Shown piece after piece: positions 27,380-36,143 of a DNA stretch of 40,817 nt. The position numbers and the translations under genes were made by a program. The notes beneath the pieces were generated by a model. That model saw nothing but the letters and a program-made list of their open reading frames with translations, did no database searches and was not told the origin of the DNA. This stretch comes from an uncultured Olsenella sp. (GTDB taxonomy: Bacteria > Actinomycetota > Coriobacteriia > Coriobacteriales > Atopobiaceae). Where the stretch lies: assembly GCA_949290055.1 (NCBI GenBank), contig CASEQJ010000016.1:1-40817 (forward strand). Direction: 5' to 3'. Every line of letters begins with the position of its first letter. The stretch's first letter is position 1.

Positions 27380-28866
27380 TGGGTGCCGCCTCGGTGACGG
27401 TCCTGACCGCGTCGCTTCGCGGGGTGGAGGCGGGCCTCGTCAAGGTCGAGGTCAGCGTGTCGGGAGGGCTTCCGGGCCTGGACATAGTCGGCATGCCGGA
27501 CTCCGCCGTGCTCGAGGCGCGCTCAAGGGTGCGCTGCGCGCTCAGGGAGAGCCACTTCGAGACGCCGCGCGAGCACGTCACCATAAACCTCGCACCGAGC
27601 GACGTGCGCAAGACGGGGACGGCCTACGACCTCCCGATCGCGGTCGCCGTGCTCGTCGCGACCTCGCAGCTTCCGCCCTCCGTTGCCGAGGGGCTGCTCT
27701 TTGTCGGGGAGCTCGGGCTGGACGGGTCGGTCTGCGCGGTGCGCGGCGACGTGGCCTACGCCATGCTCGCGCACGAGCTCGGTCTGGGGCTCGTGGTCTC
27801 TGCGGGAAGCCCGCTCGCGGGGGAGTGGGCCGAGGGCGTCTACGGCATGCGCCACCTCTCCGAGCTGAGGGACGGGACGGCGGCGCTCGAGCCGCTCGAC
27901 GGCGGGTGCCTCGGTCCCGCGTCAGCACGACGCGACGTTCCCGACTTCGGTGACGTCGCCGACCAGGAGCTTGCCAAGCGAGCGCTGACGATCGCGGCGG
28001 CTGGTCGCCACGGCCTGCTCATGGTCGGCCCTCCGGGGTCCGGCAAGACCATGCTCGCGCGGTGCCTTCCCTCCATACTCCCGCCGCTCTCCGAGGAGGA
28101 GGCCGCCTCGGCCCTGCTCGTCCACTCGGTGGTCGGCGAGCCGATCGACCTTCTCGCCGAGGGGGTGCGCCCGTTTCGCGCCCCGCACCACTCCATATCC
28201 ACCGGCGGGCTCGTGGGAGGGGGCAGGCCGGTCCTTCCCGGCGAGGTCTCCCTCGCGCACCAGGGCGTGCTGTTCCTCGACGAGCTTCCGGAGTTCTCTC
28301 ACGCAACGCTGCAGGCGCTCAGGCAGCCCCTCGAGGACCACGTGGTGAGGATCGTGCGCGTGGACGGTGCCTACGTGTTTCCCTGCGACTTTCAGCTCGT
28401 CGCCGCGGCGAACCCCTGCCCGTGCGGCCACCTTGGCGACCCCGGGCACGAATGCACCTGCACGCAGCCGCGGATCGACGCCTACCAGGCGCGCGTCGGC
28501 GGCCCGCTCATGGACCGCATAGACGTGGTGGTCGACGTGCCCAGGCCCGAGGTCGCAAAGGTCATAGAGGGCAGGGGCGGGACGACCTCGGCCGAAATGG
28601 CGGACCTTGTCGCCTCCGCCCGCGAGTTCAGGTCCTGGCGCGAGCGCGACCTGGACGAGGGGGAGAGCCCGCCGCCCGCCACGGAGCTCGACACGCGCGC
28701 CCGGCAGGCGCTCGAGTCGCTCGCCAGGGGCCTCTCACTCGGGGGAAGGGGCGTCGTGCGGGTCACGAGGGTCGCGCGCACGATCGCCGACCTGGGGGAG
28801 CGCGAGCTGATATCCGAGGACGACGTCGTGGAGGCACTGGCGTTTCGTCCCCGTTCGAAGGGGTGA
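27379..28866 (+). CDS. comM: ComM/YifB-family AAA+ ATPase (Mg-chelatase-like)
   Basis: AAA+ helicase-like ATPase; ComM drives branch migration during natural transformation in Gram-negatives. It has 495 residues. A ChlI-type N-terminal domain (GLPGLDIVGMPDSAVLEARSRVR, INLAPSDVRKTGTAYDLPIA) is followed by Walker A GPPGSGKT (217-224), Walker B VLFLDELPEF (~297-306) and a cysteine cluster C347/C349/C359/C361 (NPCPCGHLG...ECTC). RVTRVARTIADL near the end is sensor 2-like. The TAATG junction couples it to yraN. dprA follows after 4 bp, so a DNA-uptake/processing unit is plausible, though no uptake machinery is in view. Confidence 0.93.
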   Translation: MGAASVTVLTASLRGVEAGLVKVEVSVSGGLPGLDIVGMPDSAVLEARSRVRCALRESHFETPREHVTINLAPSDVRKTGTAYDLPIAVAVLVATSQLPPSVAEGLLFVGELGLDGSVCAVRGDVAYAMLAHELGLGLVVSAGSPLAGEWAEGVYGMRHLSELRDGTAALEPLDGGCLGPASARRDVPDFGDVADQELAKRALTIAAAGRHGLLMVGPPGSGKTMLARCLPSILPPLSEEEAASALLVHSVVGEPIDLLAEGVRPFRAPHHSISTGGLVGGGRPVLPGEVSLAHQGVLFLDELPEFSHATLQALRQPLEDHVVRIVRVDGAYVFPCDFQLVAAANPCPCGHLGDPGHECTCTQPRIDAYQARVGGPLMDRIDVVVDVPRPEVAKVIEGRGGTTSAEMADLVASAREFRSWRERDLDEGESPPPATELDTRARQALESLARGLSLGGRGVVRVTRVARTIADLGERELISEDDVVEALAFRPRSKG

Positions 28867-28870
28867 GAAC

Positions 28871-29761
28871 ATGGGCGAGAAGAACGCGGGCTGGCTGATC
28901 GAGCGCGGCTCGAGCCTCTACCCACGGGCGCTCGAGGACCTCCCGCGCCCTCCCGAGCGACTCTACGGCATGGGCTCGCCCGAGGCGCTCGACGCTCCGA
29001 GCCTGTCGATCGTCGGGGCGCGGAGGGCGACGCCCTACGGTCTTTCGATCGCGGAAATGGCGGCGAGGGTCGCCGTGGAGTGCGGGCTGAGCGTCGTCTC
29101 GGGCGGGGCGCTGGGCTGCGACCACGCCGCCGGCATGGCCGCACTGAGGGCCGGCGGGAGGTCGATTGTGGTCTCGGGCTGCGGGGCAGACGTCGTGTAC
29201 CCGAGGTCCTCGACCGACCTCTTCGAGGGGACGGTCGCGCAGGGAGGGGCGGTGATCTCTCTGGAGCCGTGGGGGAGCGGTCCCAGGCGCTGGAGCTTCC
29301 CGAAGAGAAACGCCGTCATAGCGGCGCTCTCGAACGTCCTGGTCGTCACCGAGGCGGGGGCTCGGTCGGGAACGCTCTCCACGGCGGAGGTCGCAAGCGA
29401 GCTCGACCGCATCGTCTACGCCATACCGGGCTCGATCTTCTCGCCAAACTCGAGCGGGACGAACCGCCTCATAGCCGACGGAGCTCGCGTCATACCCGAC
29501 GAGCAGTCCCTCAGCGTCTCAATCGCCCTGGACTACGGTCTGGTGCGCATGGCGGGGACGTGCGCCAGGGAGGGTGGGCCCGTCATGTCGGCGCTGCTCG
29601 CCTCGCCCTCGCGGCCCGACGAGCTCGCCGAGCGGCTCAACGAGAGCGTGCTCACGGTCATGAGGACGCTCACCGACTACGAGGCTCGCGGGATCGTCGA
29701 GCGCCTCCCGGACGGTCGCTACACGCCCACGCAGTCCTACCTTTTGGGGCACAATGGGTGA
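28871..29761 (+). CDS. dprA: DNA-processing protein DprA
   Basis: Binds incoming single-stranded DNA and loads RecA in natural transformation. It has 296 residues. The Rossmann-like core shows SIVGARRATPYGLSIAEMAA (47-66), VVSGGALGCDHAAGMAALRAGG, VSGCGADVVYP, FPKRNAVIAALSNVLVV and GSGTLSTAEVA-like AGARSGTLSTAEVA. A C-terminal winged-helix domain (RPDELAERLNESVLTVMRTL, ~247-266) follows. The N-terminal SAM-like domain found in many DprA proteins is reduced to ~30 residues. GGGGTGAG precedes the ATG. topA, often next to dprA, is not here; trmFO follows after 33 bp. Confidence 0.94.
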   Translation: MGEKNAGWLIERGSSLYPRALEDLPRPPERLYGMGSPEALDAPSLSIVGARRATPYGLSIAEMAARVAVECGLSVVSGGALGCDHAAGMAALRAGGRSIVVSGCGADVVYPRSSTDLFEGTVAQGGAVISLEPWGSGPRRWSFPKRNAVIAALSNVLVVTEAGARSGTLSTAEVASELDRIVYAIPGSIFSPNSSGTNRLIADGARVIPDEQSLSVSIALDYGLVRMAGTCAREGGPVMSALLASPSRPDELAERLNESVLTVMRTLTDYEARGIVERLPDGRYTPTQSYLLGHNG

Positions 29762-29794
29762 CGACACGGGACGGAGCTTGTCGAGAGGGAAGCA

Positions 29795-31126
29795 ATGACA
29801 CAGAGGGTCACGGTGGTGGGCGGCGGTCTCGCCGGCAGCGAGTGCGCGCTTCAGCTGGCGCGGCGCGGCGTGGGCGTGCGCCTGTTCGAGCAGCGCCCCC
29901 GCTTCGCGTCTCCCGCGCACCACGGCGGCGACTTCGCCGAGCTCGTGTGCTCGAACTCCCTCAAGACGACGAGAGAGGACAGCGCGGCGGGCCAGCTCAA
30001 GTGGGAGCTCGACCGACTCGGGAGTGTCCTTCTGGGCTGCGCGCGCGACAACGCCGTCCCCGCCGGCGGCGCGCTCGCCGTCGACCGGAGGGGCTTCTCG
30101 CGCGCCGTCACGGCCCTCGTCGAGGCCGACCCGCTCATTGAGGTCGTCCGCGAGCGCGTGGAGCGGCTGCCCGAGGGCCCGAGCGTCATAGCCGCCGGCC
30201 CCCTCTGCGCCGGAGAGCTCTTCGACGCCCTGGCCGCTCGCGTCGGCGGCGAGAGCATGAGCTTCTTCGACGCCGCCGCGCCCATTGTCGACGCCGACTC
30301 CCTCGACCGCGGGGTCGTGTTCGAGCAGTCCCGCTACGACGGGGGAGAGCGTGGCGACTACCTCAACTGTCCGCTCGAGCGCGATCAGTACGACCGCCTC
30401 GTGGAGGAGATCGTGGGCGCCGAGCGCGTGCTCGCGCGCGACTTCGAGCAGAAGGACCTCTTCTGTGCGTGCCAGCCGATCGAGGAGGTCGCCCGGACGG
30501 GTCACGACACGCTGCGACACGGCGCCCTGAAGCCCGTCGGGCTCGTTGACCCGCGCACGGGCAGGCGACCGTGGGCGGTCGTCCAGCTCCGCGCCGAGAA
30601 CGCGGCGCGCACCGCCTACAACCTCGTCGGCTTCCAGACGAACCTGACCTGGCCCGAGCAGCGTCGTGTGTTCAGGCTGATTCCCGGCCTCGGGTCGGCG
30701 GAGTTTCTGCGCTACGGCGTCATGCACCGAAACTCGTTCGTCGACGCGCCCCATGCCCTCGACCGAACGTTCGCGATTCCGGGCACGCAGATTCGCCTTG
30801 CCGGCCAGATAACGGGCACCGAGGGCTACGTCGAGGCTATTGCGTCCGGCCTGCTCGCCGCCCTGAACGTCTACGCGGAGCTCACGGGCGCCGCGGGGGT
30901 CGAGCTGCCGGCAACCGGCTCCCTCGGCTCGCTCGTGCGCTACGCCACCGACCCCGAGACGGTTGGCTACCAGCCCATGCACGTCAACTTCGGCCTCTTC
31001 CCGCCGCTTGCGGACGCGCCCAGGAGAAAGGCCGAGCGTCACGCCGCGCTCGTTCGTCGCGCCCGCGCCGACCTCGACGCCTACCTCGCCTCCCGGCGAG
31101 ACCTCTTCGACGGCGGACGCCCGTGA
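29795..31126 (+). CDS. trmFO: Folate-dependent tRNA (uracil-54) methyltransferase TrmFO
   Basis: FAD- and methylenetetrahydrofolate-dependent enzyme that makes ribothymidine at tRNA position 54; 443 residues. The FAD dinucleotide motif VTVVGGGLAGSECALQLARRG opens the protein. LVCSNSLKTT and DYLNCPLERDQY carry the two cysteines expected for catalysis. GQITGTEGYVEAIASGLLAALN and VNFGLFPPL are typical C-terminal motifs. GAGAGGGAA precedes the ATG. The stop overlaps the GTG of the Xer gene (GTGA). Use of TrmFO rather than SAM-type TrmA is a Firmicutes-like trait. Confidence 0.95.
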   Translation: MTQRVTVVGGGLAGSECALQLARRGVGVRLFEQRPRFASPAHHGGDFAELVCSNSLKTTREDSAAGQLKWELDRLGSVLLGCARDNAVPAGGALAVDRRGFSRAVTALVEADPLIEVVRERVERLPEGPSVIAAGPLCAGELFDALAARVGGESMSFFDAAAPIVDADSLDRGVVFEQSRYDGGERGDYLNCPLERDQYDRLVEEIVGAERVLARDFEQKDLFCACQPIEEVARTGHDTLRHGALKPVGLVDPRTGRRPWAVVQLRAENAARTAYNLVGFQTNLTWPEQRRVFRLIPGLGSAEFLRYGVMHRNSFVDAPHALDRTFAIPGTQIRLAGQITGTEGYVEAIASGLLAALNVYAELTGAAGVELPATGSLGSLVRYATDPETVGYQPMHVNFGLFPPLADAPRRKAERHAALVRRARADLDAYLASRRDLFDGGRP

Positions 31127-32061
31127 GCGCGCAGACCCCCGAGGCCGCGGCCCGCGAGCTCGACCAGCGCCGGCTCCAGGAGGCGATCGAGGGCTACCTC
31201 GCCCACCTCTCCGGCGTGCGCAACCTCTCCCCGAACACGACGCGCGCCTACGGCCAGGACCTTCGGGCGTTTCTCCTCTGGACGCAGCGCGAGGGCGTCT
31301 CGCCTCTGAGGGTGACCCACCGTGACCTCCGCGCGTACCTGCTCGAGCTCACGCGCGCGGGCTACTCGACCCGCACGATCGCCCGTCACCTCTCCGCCCT
31401 GAGGGGGCTCTACCGGTGGATGCTGCGAGAGGGGCTGTGCGACTCGGCCGCCGTGACGGCGCTGTCCAGTCCCAAGCTCGCGCGCACCCTCCCCAGGACC
31501 ATGTCCGACGCCGACGTGCGCCGCCTGCTCGAGACCTGCGAGGGGAGCGGGCCCGTCGAGCTCAGGGACCGCGCCTTCCTCGAGCTGCTCTACGCGACCG
31601 GCGCGCGCATATCCGAGGTCGCGGGCCTCTCCGTCGACGACGTCGCGTTTGACCAGGGCTTGGTCAGCCTCTTCGGAAAGGGCTCAAAGGAGCGCGTCGT
31701 CCCCGTCTACCCCGTGGCGCTCGAGCGCGTCGAGTCCTACCTCGCGCGGGGGAGGGGCGCCCTCGCCCGCGCGGACCGGCCCACGAGCGCCCTGTTTCTC
31801 TCCACGCGCGGCAACCCCATGTCCGCCGACGCCCTCCGGACCGCCTTCGAGCGCCGCGTCGCCCAGGCCGGCCTCGACCCCGTGCTCACGCCGCACGCCA
31901 TGCGCCACACCTTTGCGACGGAGCTGCTCGGCGGCGGGGCGGACCTGAGAAGCGTCCAGGAGCTTCTCGGCCATGAGAGCCTCGCCACGACCCAGGTTTA
32001 CACGCACCTCTCCGTCGAGAGGCTGAAGGAGGCCGCCCGAAGCGCGCATCCGCGCTCGTAG
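31123..32061 (+). CDS. Tyrosine recombinase XerC/XerD
   Basis: Site-specific recombinase, probably resolving chromosome dimers at dif; 312 residues. The N-terminal SAM-like core-binding domain includes SPNTTRAYGQDLRAF and RHLSALRGLYRWM. The catalytic set is complete: R162 (TGARISEVAGL), K186 (FGKGSKER), H258 and R261 (PHAMRHTFA), H284 (LLGHESL) and nucleophile Y293 (TQVYTHL). The GTG start at 31123 overlaps the trmFO stop. The trmFO-xer-rpsB neighbourhood matches Firmicutes, where it is usually called XerC, but hslVU and codY, often next, are absent. XerC and XerD cannot be told apart here. Confidence 0.93.
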   Translation: MSAQTPEAAARELDQRRLQEAIEGYLAHLSGVRNLSPNTTRAYGQDLRAFLLWTQREGVSPLRVTHRDLRAYLLELTRAGYSTRTIARHLSALRGLYRWMLREGLCDSAAVTALSSPKLARTLPRTMSDADVRRLLETCEGSGPVELRDRAFLELLYATGARISEVAGLSVDDVAFDQGLVSLFGKGSKERVVPVYPVALERVESYLARGRGALARADRPTSALFLSTRGNPMSADALRTAFERRVAQAGLDPVLTPHAMRHTFATELLGGGADLRSVQELLGHESLATTQVYTHLSVERLKEAARSAHPRS

Positions 32062-32086
32062 TGCGTTCGTGGAGGCACATTTCCCC

Positions 32087-32115
32087 TCGACACGCGCCCC
32101 CACAGCGGCTATACT
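32087..32115 (+). promoter_or_regulatory. Promoter for rpsB-tsf
   Basis: TCGACA (32087-32092), 17-bp spacer and TATACT (32110-32115), 5 of 6 matches in each box. Initiation near 32122 gives an unusually long leader of about 130 nt. Confidence 0.82.
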
Positions 32116-32121
32116 GTCAAT

Positions 32122-32253
32122 TCGCTGTGCGTCCGCACGGCATACGTCACACGCGTGGCTACTCGCGCACCGTGGTGCCCGTGACTAAAGCCAGGTCATG
32201 GGTGGTGCGTCGGGGTCGACCCCACGCGGAGGATCAACCACAGGAGGTTTACC
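32122..32253 (+). promoter_or_regulatory. Structured 5' leader of rpsB
   Basis: About 132 nt between the predicted start site and the rpsB ATG. It contains GTGC/GCAC (32128-32139 region), GTCAC...GTGAC framing a CACCGTGGTG hairpin, and a strong hairpin GCGT-C-GGGG / CCCC-ACGC with TCGA loop (32207-32227). GTGGT (32202-32206) can also pair with ACCAC (32237-32241), which lies directly before the AGGAGG Shine-Dalgarno. This could let S2 or another ligand control rpsB translation; that role is inference. Confidence 0.5.
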
Positions 32254-33021
32254 ATGGCTAAGATCACTATCCAGACCCTGCTCGACGCCGGCTGCCACTA
32301 CGGCCACCAGACCCGTCGCTGGAACCCGAAGATGAAGCCGTTCATTTTCGGTGAGCGCAACGGGATCTACATTCTTGACCTCAAGAAGACCATGATCGGC
32401 GCCGACCGTGCCTACACCTTCCTCAAGGAGACGGCGGCCAAGGGCGGCTCCATTCTCTTCGTCGGCACCAAGAAGCAGGCCCAGGAGCCGATCGCGGCCC
32501 AGGCCGAGCGCTGCGGCATGCCCTACATCAACCAGCGCTGGCTCGGCGGCATGCTCACCAACTTCGTGACCATGCGCTCCCGCATTTCCCGCATGGAGGA
32601 GCTCGAGGCCATGGTCGAGGACGGCCGCATGGCCACCCTGCCCAAGAAGGAGCAGGCGCTGCTCACCAAGGAGCTCGAGAAGCTCCAGAAGAACCTCGGT
32701 GGCGTCCGCACCATGACTGCCCTTCCGCAGGCCATTTTCGTCGTTGACACCAAGCGCGAGGAGATTGCCATCCGCGAGGCCAACCGCCTGCACATTCCCG
32801 TTGTCGGCCTGCTCGACACCAACTCCGACCCCGACGTCGTCGACTACGGCGTGCCCGCCAACGACGACGCCATTCGCTCCGTCTCCCTCATGTGCGAGCT
32901 CATGGCCGACGCCGTCCTCGCCGGCTCCGGCAAGGAGCAGATCACGGCTGAGGAGATGGCTGGCGAGGCCGCTCCCGCGGCCGAGGAGGCCCCGAGCGCC
33001 GACGCCACCCCCGCCGAGTAG
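32254..33021 (+). CDS. rpsB: 30S ribosomal protein S2 (uS2)
   Basis: Small-subunit protein; 255 residues. ITIQTLLDAGCHYGHQTRRWNPKMKPFIFGERNGIYILDL, QRWLGGMLTNF and GLLDTNSDPDVVDYGVPANDDA are canonical. A variable Ala/Glu/Pro-rich tail (EEMAGEAAPAAEEAPSADAT) follows the conserved core, like that of S16 in this window. CAGGAGGTTTACC precedes the ATG. It is the first gene of an rpsB-tsf unit ending in the hairpin at 33947-33977. Confidence 0.98.
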   Translation: MAKITIQTLLDAGCHYGHQTRRWNPKMKPFIFGERNGIYILDLKKTMIGADRAYTFLKETAAKGGSILFVGTKKQAQEPIAAQAERCGMPYINQRWLGGMLTNFVTMRSRISRMEELEAMVEDGRMATLPKKEQALLTKELEKLQKNLGGVRTMTALPQAIFVVDTKREEIAIREANRLHIPVVGLLDTNSDPDVVDYGVPANDDAIRSVSLMCELMADAVLAGSGKEQITAEEMAGEAAPAAEEAPSADATPAE

Positions 33022-33050
33022 ACCCTCACCACAACGTTAGGAGATTAACC

Positions 33051-33926
33051 ATGGCTCAGGTTACCGCCGCTCTCGTCAAGCAGCTCCGCGAGATGACTGA
33101 CTCGCCGATGATGGAGTGCAAGAAGGCCCTCGTCGAGGCTGATGGCGACATCGACAAGGCCGTCGACATTCTCCGCACCATGGGCATTGCCAAGGCCGTC
33201 AAGCGCGCCGGCCGCGACACCAACGAGGGCACCATTGCCGCCTACGTCTCCGAGGACGGCAAGCTCGGCGCCCTGCTCGAGCTCACCTGCGAGACCGACT
33301 TCGTCGGCACCAACCCCAAGTTTACCGGCTTCGCGCTCGACCTTGCCAAGATCGTCGCCGAGAACGACCCCGCCGACGTCGAGGCCCTCAAGGCCTGCCC
33401 CATGGGCGAGTCCACGGTCGACGCCGAGCTCACCGAAATGATTCACGTCATTGGCGAGAACATGAAGGTCGCCCGCTTCCAGCGCGTCGTCGCTGAGGAC
33501 GGCGCTCTCGGCAGCTACGTCCACCTTGGCGGCAAGCTCGCCGACATTGTGACCTTCAAGCTCGGCAAGGCCGAGACCGCCGCGAACGAGCAGTTCAAGA
33601 CCTTCGCGCACGACGTTGCCATGCAGGTCGCCGCTGCCGCGCCCGTCTCCGCTCGCCGCGACGACGTCCCCGCCGACGTCATTGAGCACGAGCTCTCGAT
33701 CTACAAGGCCCAGGCCGCCGAGTCCGGCAAGCCCGAGGCGATTCAGGAGAAGATGGCTCAGGGGCGTCTCGAGAAGTACTTCAAGGAGAGCGTCCTCACC
33801 GAGCAGGAGTTCGTCAAGGACGGCTCGCTCACGATCGGCCAGCTCGCCAAGAACGTCTCCAAGGACGTTGACGACACGATCGAGGTCATGAGCTTCGTCC
33901 GCTACACCTTCGGCGACGCCGAGTAG
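33051..33926 (+). CDS. tsf: Elongation factor Ts
   Basis: Guanine-nucleotide exchange factor for EF-Tu; 291 residues. The N-terminal UBA-like domain ([34 protein letters not shown]) and the [18 protein letters not shown] motif that contacts EF-Tu are both clear. [16 protein letters not shown] near the C-terminus is also typical. TTAGGAGATTAACC precedes the ATG. It is 29 bp after rpsB and ends the rpsB-tsf unit. Confidence 0.98.
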   Translation: MAQVTAALVKQLREMTDSPMMECKKALVEADGDIDKAVDILRTMGIAKAVKRAGRDTNEGTIAAYVSEDGKLGALLELTCETDFVGTNPKFTGFALDLAKIVAENDPADVEALKACPMGESTVDAELTEMIHVIGENMKVARFQRVVAEDGALGSYVHLGGKLADIVTFKLGKAETAANEQFKTFAHDVAMQVAAAAPVSARRDDVPADVIEHELSIYKAQAAESGKPEAIQEKMAQGRLEKYFKESVLTEQEFVKDGSLTIGQLAKNVSKDVDDTIEVMSFVRYTFGDAE

Positions 33927-33946
33927 CGACAGCACCACAGACTTGC

Positions 33947-33977
33947 ACGGGGCCGGCGAGTAAATCGCCGGCCCCGT
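33947..33977 (+). terminator. Long terminator-like hairpin after tsf
   Basis: A perfect 13-bp stem (33947-33959 with 33965-33977, core GGGGCCGGCGA / TCGCCGGCCCC) with loop GTAAA. It is followed only by TCTCATG, so the T-tract is weak; read-through into pyrH is possible. Confidence 0.75.
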
Positions 33978-34025
33978 TCTCATGTGTGGAGAAGCCCCCG
34001 CTCGGACGGTCCTTCTCGCCCGCTC

Positions 34026-34034
34026 TGCTAGAAT
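34026..34034 (+). promoter_or_regulatory. Extended -10 promoter for pyrH operon
   Basis: TGC-TAGAAT (34026-34034) about 54 bp before the pyrH start; no good -35 is seen, which extended -10 promoters can tolerate. It would transcribe pyrH through at least ispG. Confidence 0.55.
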
Positions 34035-34087
34035 CTCGACAGTTACGTTACCCGCCCCGGTCCGGGGACGAAGAAAGCGAGGTAGGC

Positions 34088-34810
34088 TTGTCTGACATTC
34101 GATACAAGCGCGTCCTGCTCAAGCTCTCTGGCGAGGCCCTCATGGGCGGTCAGGAATACGGCATCGACGCGGCCGTCCCGCAGCGCCTCGCCGAGGAGAT
34201 CAAGCCCGTCTGGGAGGCCGGCGTCCAGGTCGCCATCGTCGTTGGTGGCGGCAACATATTCCGCGGCCTCACCGGGGCCGCCGCCGGCATGGACCGCGCG
34301 CAGGGCGACAACATGGGCATGCTCGCCACCGTCATCAACTCCCTTGCCCTTCAGGACTGCTTTGAGCGCAATGGCATGGACTGCCGCGTCATGAGCGCGA
34401 TCGAGATGCGTCAGATCGCGGAGCCCTACATTCGCCGCCGCGCGATTCGCCACCTCGAGAAGGGGCGCATCACGATCTACGCCGCCGGCACCGGCAACCC
34501 CTACTTCACGACCGATACCGCCGCAGCGCTGCGCGCCTGCGAGATCGGCGCCGAGGTCCTCATGAAGGCCACGAACGTCGACGGCATATACGACGCCGAC
34601 CCGCGGACCAACCCCAACGCCCGGCGCTTTGACACCATAACCTACCGCGAGGTGCTCAACCGCGACCTCAAGGTCATGGACGCCACCGCCACGGCGCTCT
34701 GCCATGACAACCACATGCCGATCATGGTCTTTGACATAAAGCAGCCCGGCGTGTTCCTGAGCGCCGTCAGCGGCGAGAACGTTGGCACGACCGTCGTCGA
34801 GGAGGACTAG
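34088..34810 (+). CDS. pyrH: UMP kinase
   Basis: Hexameric amino-acid-kinase-fold enzyme making UDP from UMP; 240 residues from the TTG at 34088. That start has GAGG (34079-34082) 5 nt upstream and gives (M)[19 protein letters not shown], the family N-terminus; a longer frame would begin next to the tsf terminator. [40 protein letters not shown] and [17 protein letters not shown] are diagnostic. frr follows after 2 bp, the conserved pyrH-frr pair. Confidence 0.96.
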   Translation: MSDIRYKRVLLKLSGEALMGGQEYGIDAAVPQRLAEEIKPVWEAGVQVAIVVGGGNIFRGLTGAAAGMDRAQGDNMGMLATVINSLALQDCFERNGMDCRVMSAIEMRQIAEPYIRRRAIRHLEKGRITIYAAGTGNPYFTTDTAAALRACEIGAEVLMKATNVDGIYDADPRTNPNARRFDTITYREVLNRDLKVMDATATALCHDNHMPIMVFDIKQPGVFLSAVSGENVGTTVVEED

Positions 34811-34812
34811 AC

Positions 34813-35358
34813 ATGAGCCAGTACACCGACCGCGCCGAGAAGAACATGGGCAAGTGCCTGGAGACGCTCAAGGTCAACTTCGCCCGCGTCCGCACCGGTC
34901 GCGCGAACGCGCAGATCCTCGCGCCCATTATGGTCGACTACTACGGCCAGCCGACCCCTATTACCCAGCTCGCCGGAATCAAGGTGCCCGAGGCCTCCAT
35001 GCTCGTCGTCGAGCCGTGGGACAAGAGCGCCCTGCGCGCCATAGAGAAGGCCATTGAGAGCTCCGATCTCGGCATTACCCCGTCCAACGACGGCACCTCG
35101 ATTCGCCTGCCGTTCCCCAAGCCCACCGAGGAGCGCCGCAAGGAGCTCGTCAAGGAGTGCAAGGAGCTCGCCGAGGAGGCGCGCGTCTCCGTCCGCAACG
35201 TCCGCCGCGACGTCAACGGCAAGATCGAGCGCGACGAGGAGCTCTCTGACGACGAGCAGTCGCGCGAGAAGAAGGCCGTTCAGAAGATCACCGACTCCTA
35301 CGTCGCCAAGATCGAGGAGCTGCTCAAGACCAAGAGCGCCGAGGTCATGGAGATCTAG
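34813..35358 (+). CDS. frr: Ribosome recycling factor
   Basis: Splits post-termination ribosomes together with EF-G; 181 residues. The N-terminal KVNFARVRTGRANAQIL, YYGQPTPITQLAGI, SDLGITPSNDGTSIRLPFPKPTEERRKELVK and RVSVRNVRRDVN are canonical. GAGGAGG in the end of pyrH serves as Shine-Dalgarno. The stop TAG overlaps the uppS GTG by one base. Confidence 0.98.
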   Translation: MSQYTDRAEKNMGKCLETLKVNFARVRTGRANAQILAPIMVDYYGQPTPITQLAGIKVPEASMLVVEPWDKSALRAIEKAIESSDLGITPSNDGTSIRLPFPKPTEERRKELVKECKELAEEARVSVRNVRRDVNGKIERDEELSDDEQSREKKAVQKITDSYVAKIEELLKTKSAEVMEI

Positions 35359-36143
35359 TGCAGCGCGACGACGACAAGCTGAGGGCCTACTACGCCGACG
35401 CGCCCGAGGGGCTCTCCCTCGACGACCTCGACCTCGAGCGGGTGCCGAGGCACGTCTCCATAATCATGGACGGCAACGGACGCTGGGCGACCGCCCGCGG
35501 CCTCGATCGCTCCATGGGCCATGTCGCTGGTGTCGACGCGCTGCGCGAGGCGGTCACCACCAGCGTTCGCCTCGGCGTCGACGTCCTCTCCGTCTACGCG
35601 TTCTCGACGGAGAACTGGCGGCGTCCCCAGCACGAGGTCGATCTGCTCATGCACCTCTTTGCGACGACGCTCGTGAAGGAGCTCCCCCTCTTTCACCAGG
35701 AGAACGTCCGCCTTCTCTTCTTTGGCGACCTCACGGCGCTCCCGGAGAAGACGCGCGTCGTCTTTCAGCAGGGACTCGACGAGACCGCCGACCACACGGG
35801 CATGGTCTTCGCCCTTGCGGTCAACTACGGCTCGCGTGCCGAGATCGCCCGCGCCGCGCGAGAGGTGGCGCGTGAGGTCGCCGCTGGCGAGCTTTCGTGG
35901 GAGGACGTCGACGAGCGGGCGGTCTCGGACAGGCTCTACACCGCCGGGCTTCCCGACCCCGACCTCCTCATTCGCACCTCGGGCGAGCTTCGCCTCTCGA
36001 ACTACCTGCTGTGGCAGCTCGCCTACACCGAGTTCTACGTCACGGACGCGCTGTGGCCCGACTTCACCAAGTGGGACTACCTGAGGGCCCTTCTCGCCTT
36101 CCAGGGTCGCAGCCGTCGTTTTGGAGGAGTTGTTCGCTCGTGA
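35358..36143 (+). CDS. uppS: Isoprenyl transferase (undecaprenyl diphosphate synthase)
   Basis: cis-Prenyltransferase that builds the C55 lipid carrier for cell-wall synthesis; 261 residues. The catalytic Asp38 lies in HVSIIMDGNGRWATARG. VYAFSTENWRRP, ALAVNYGSRAEI and LPDPDLLIRTSGELRLSNYLLWQLAYTE are diagnostic. The GTG start is set by the one-base overlap with frr; the first ~30 residues are acidic and variable. Its stop overlaps the cdsA GTG (GTGA). Confidence 0.96.
   Translation: MQRDDDKLRAYYADAPEGLSLDDLDLERVPRHVSIIMDGNGRWATARGLDRSMGHVAGVDALREAVTTSVRLGVDVLSVYAFSTENWRRPQHEVDLLMHLFATTLVKELPLFHQENVRLLFFGDLTALPEKTRVVFQQGLDETADHTGMVFALAVNYGSRAEIARAAREVAREVAAGELSWEDVDERAVSDRLYTAGLPDPDLLIRTSGELRLSNYLLWQLAYTEFYVTDALWPDFTKWDYLRALLAFQGRSRRFGGVVRS

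Noticed and set aside
33986..34087. Upstream in-frame GTG extension of pyrH
   Set aside because: It would begin just after the tsf terminator, upstream of the extended -10, and adds residues unlike UMP kinases; the TTG at 34088 has a well-spaced Shine-Dalgarno.
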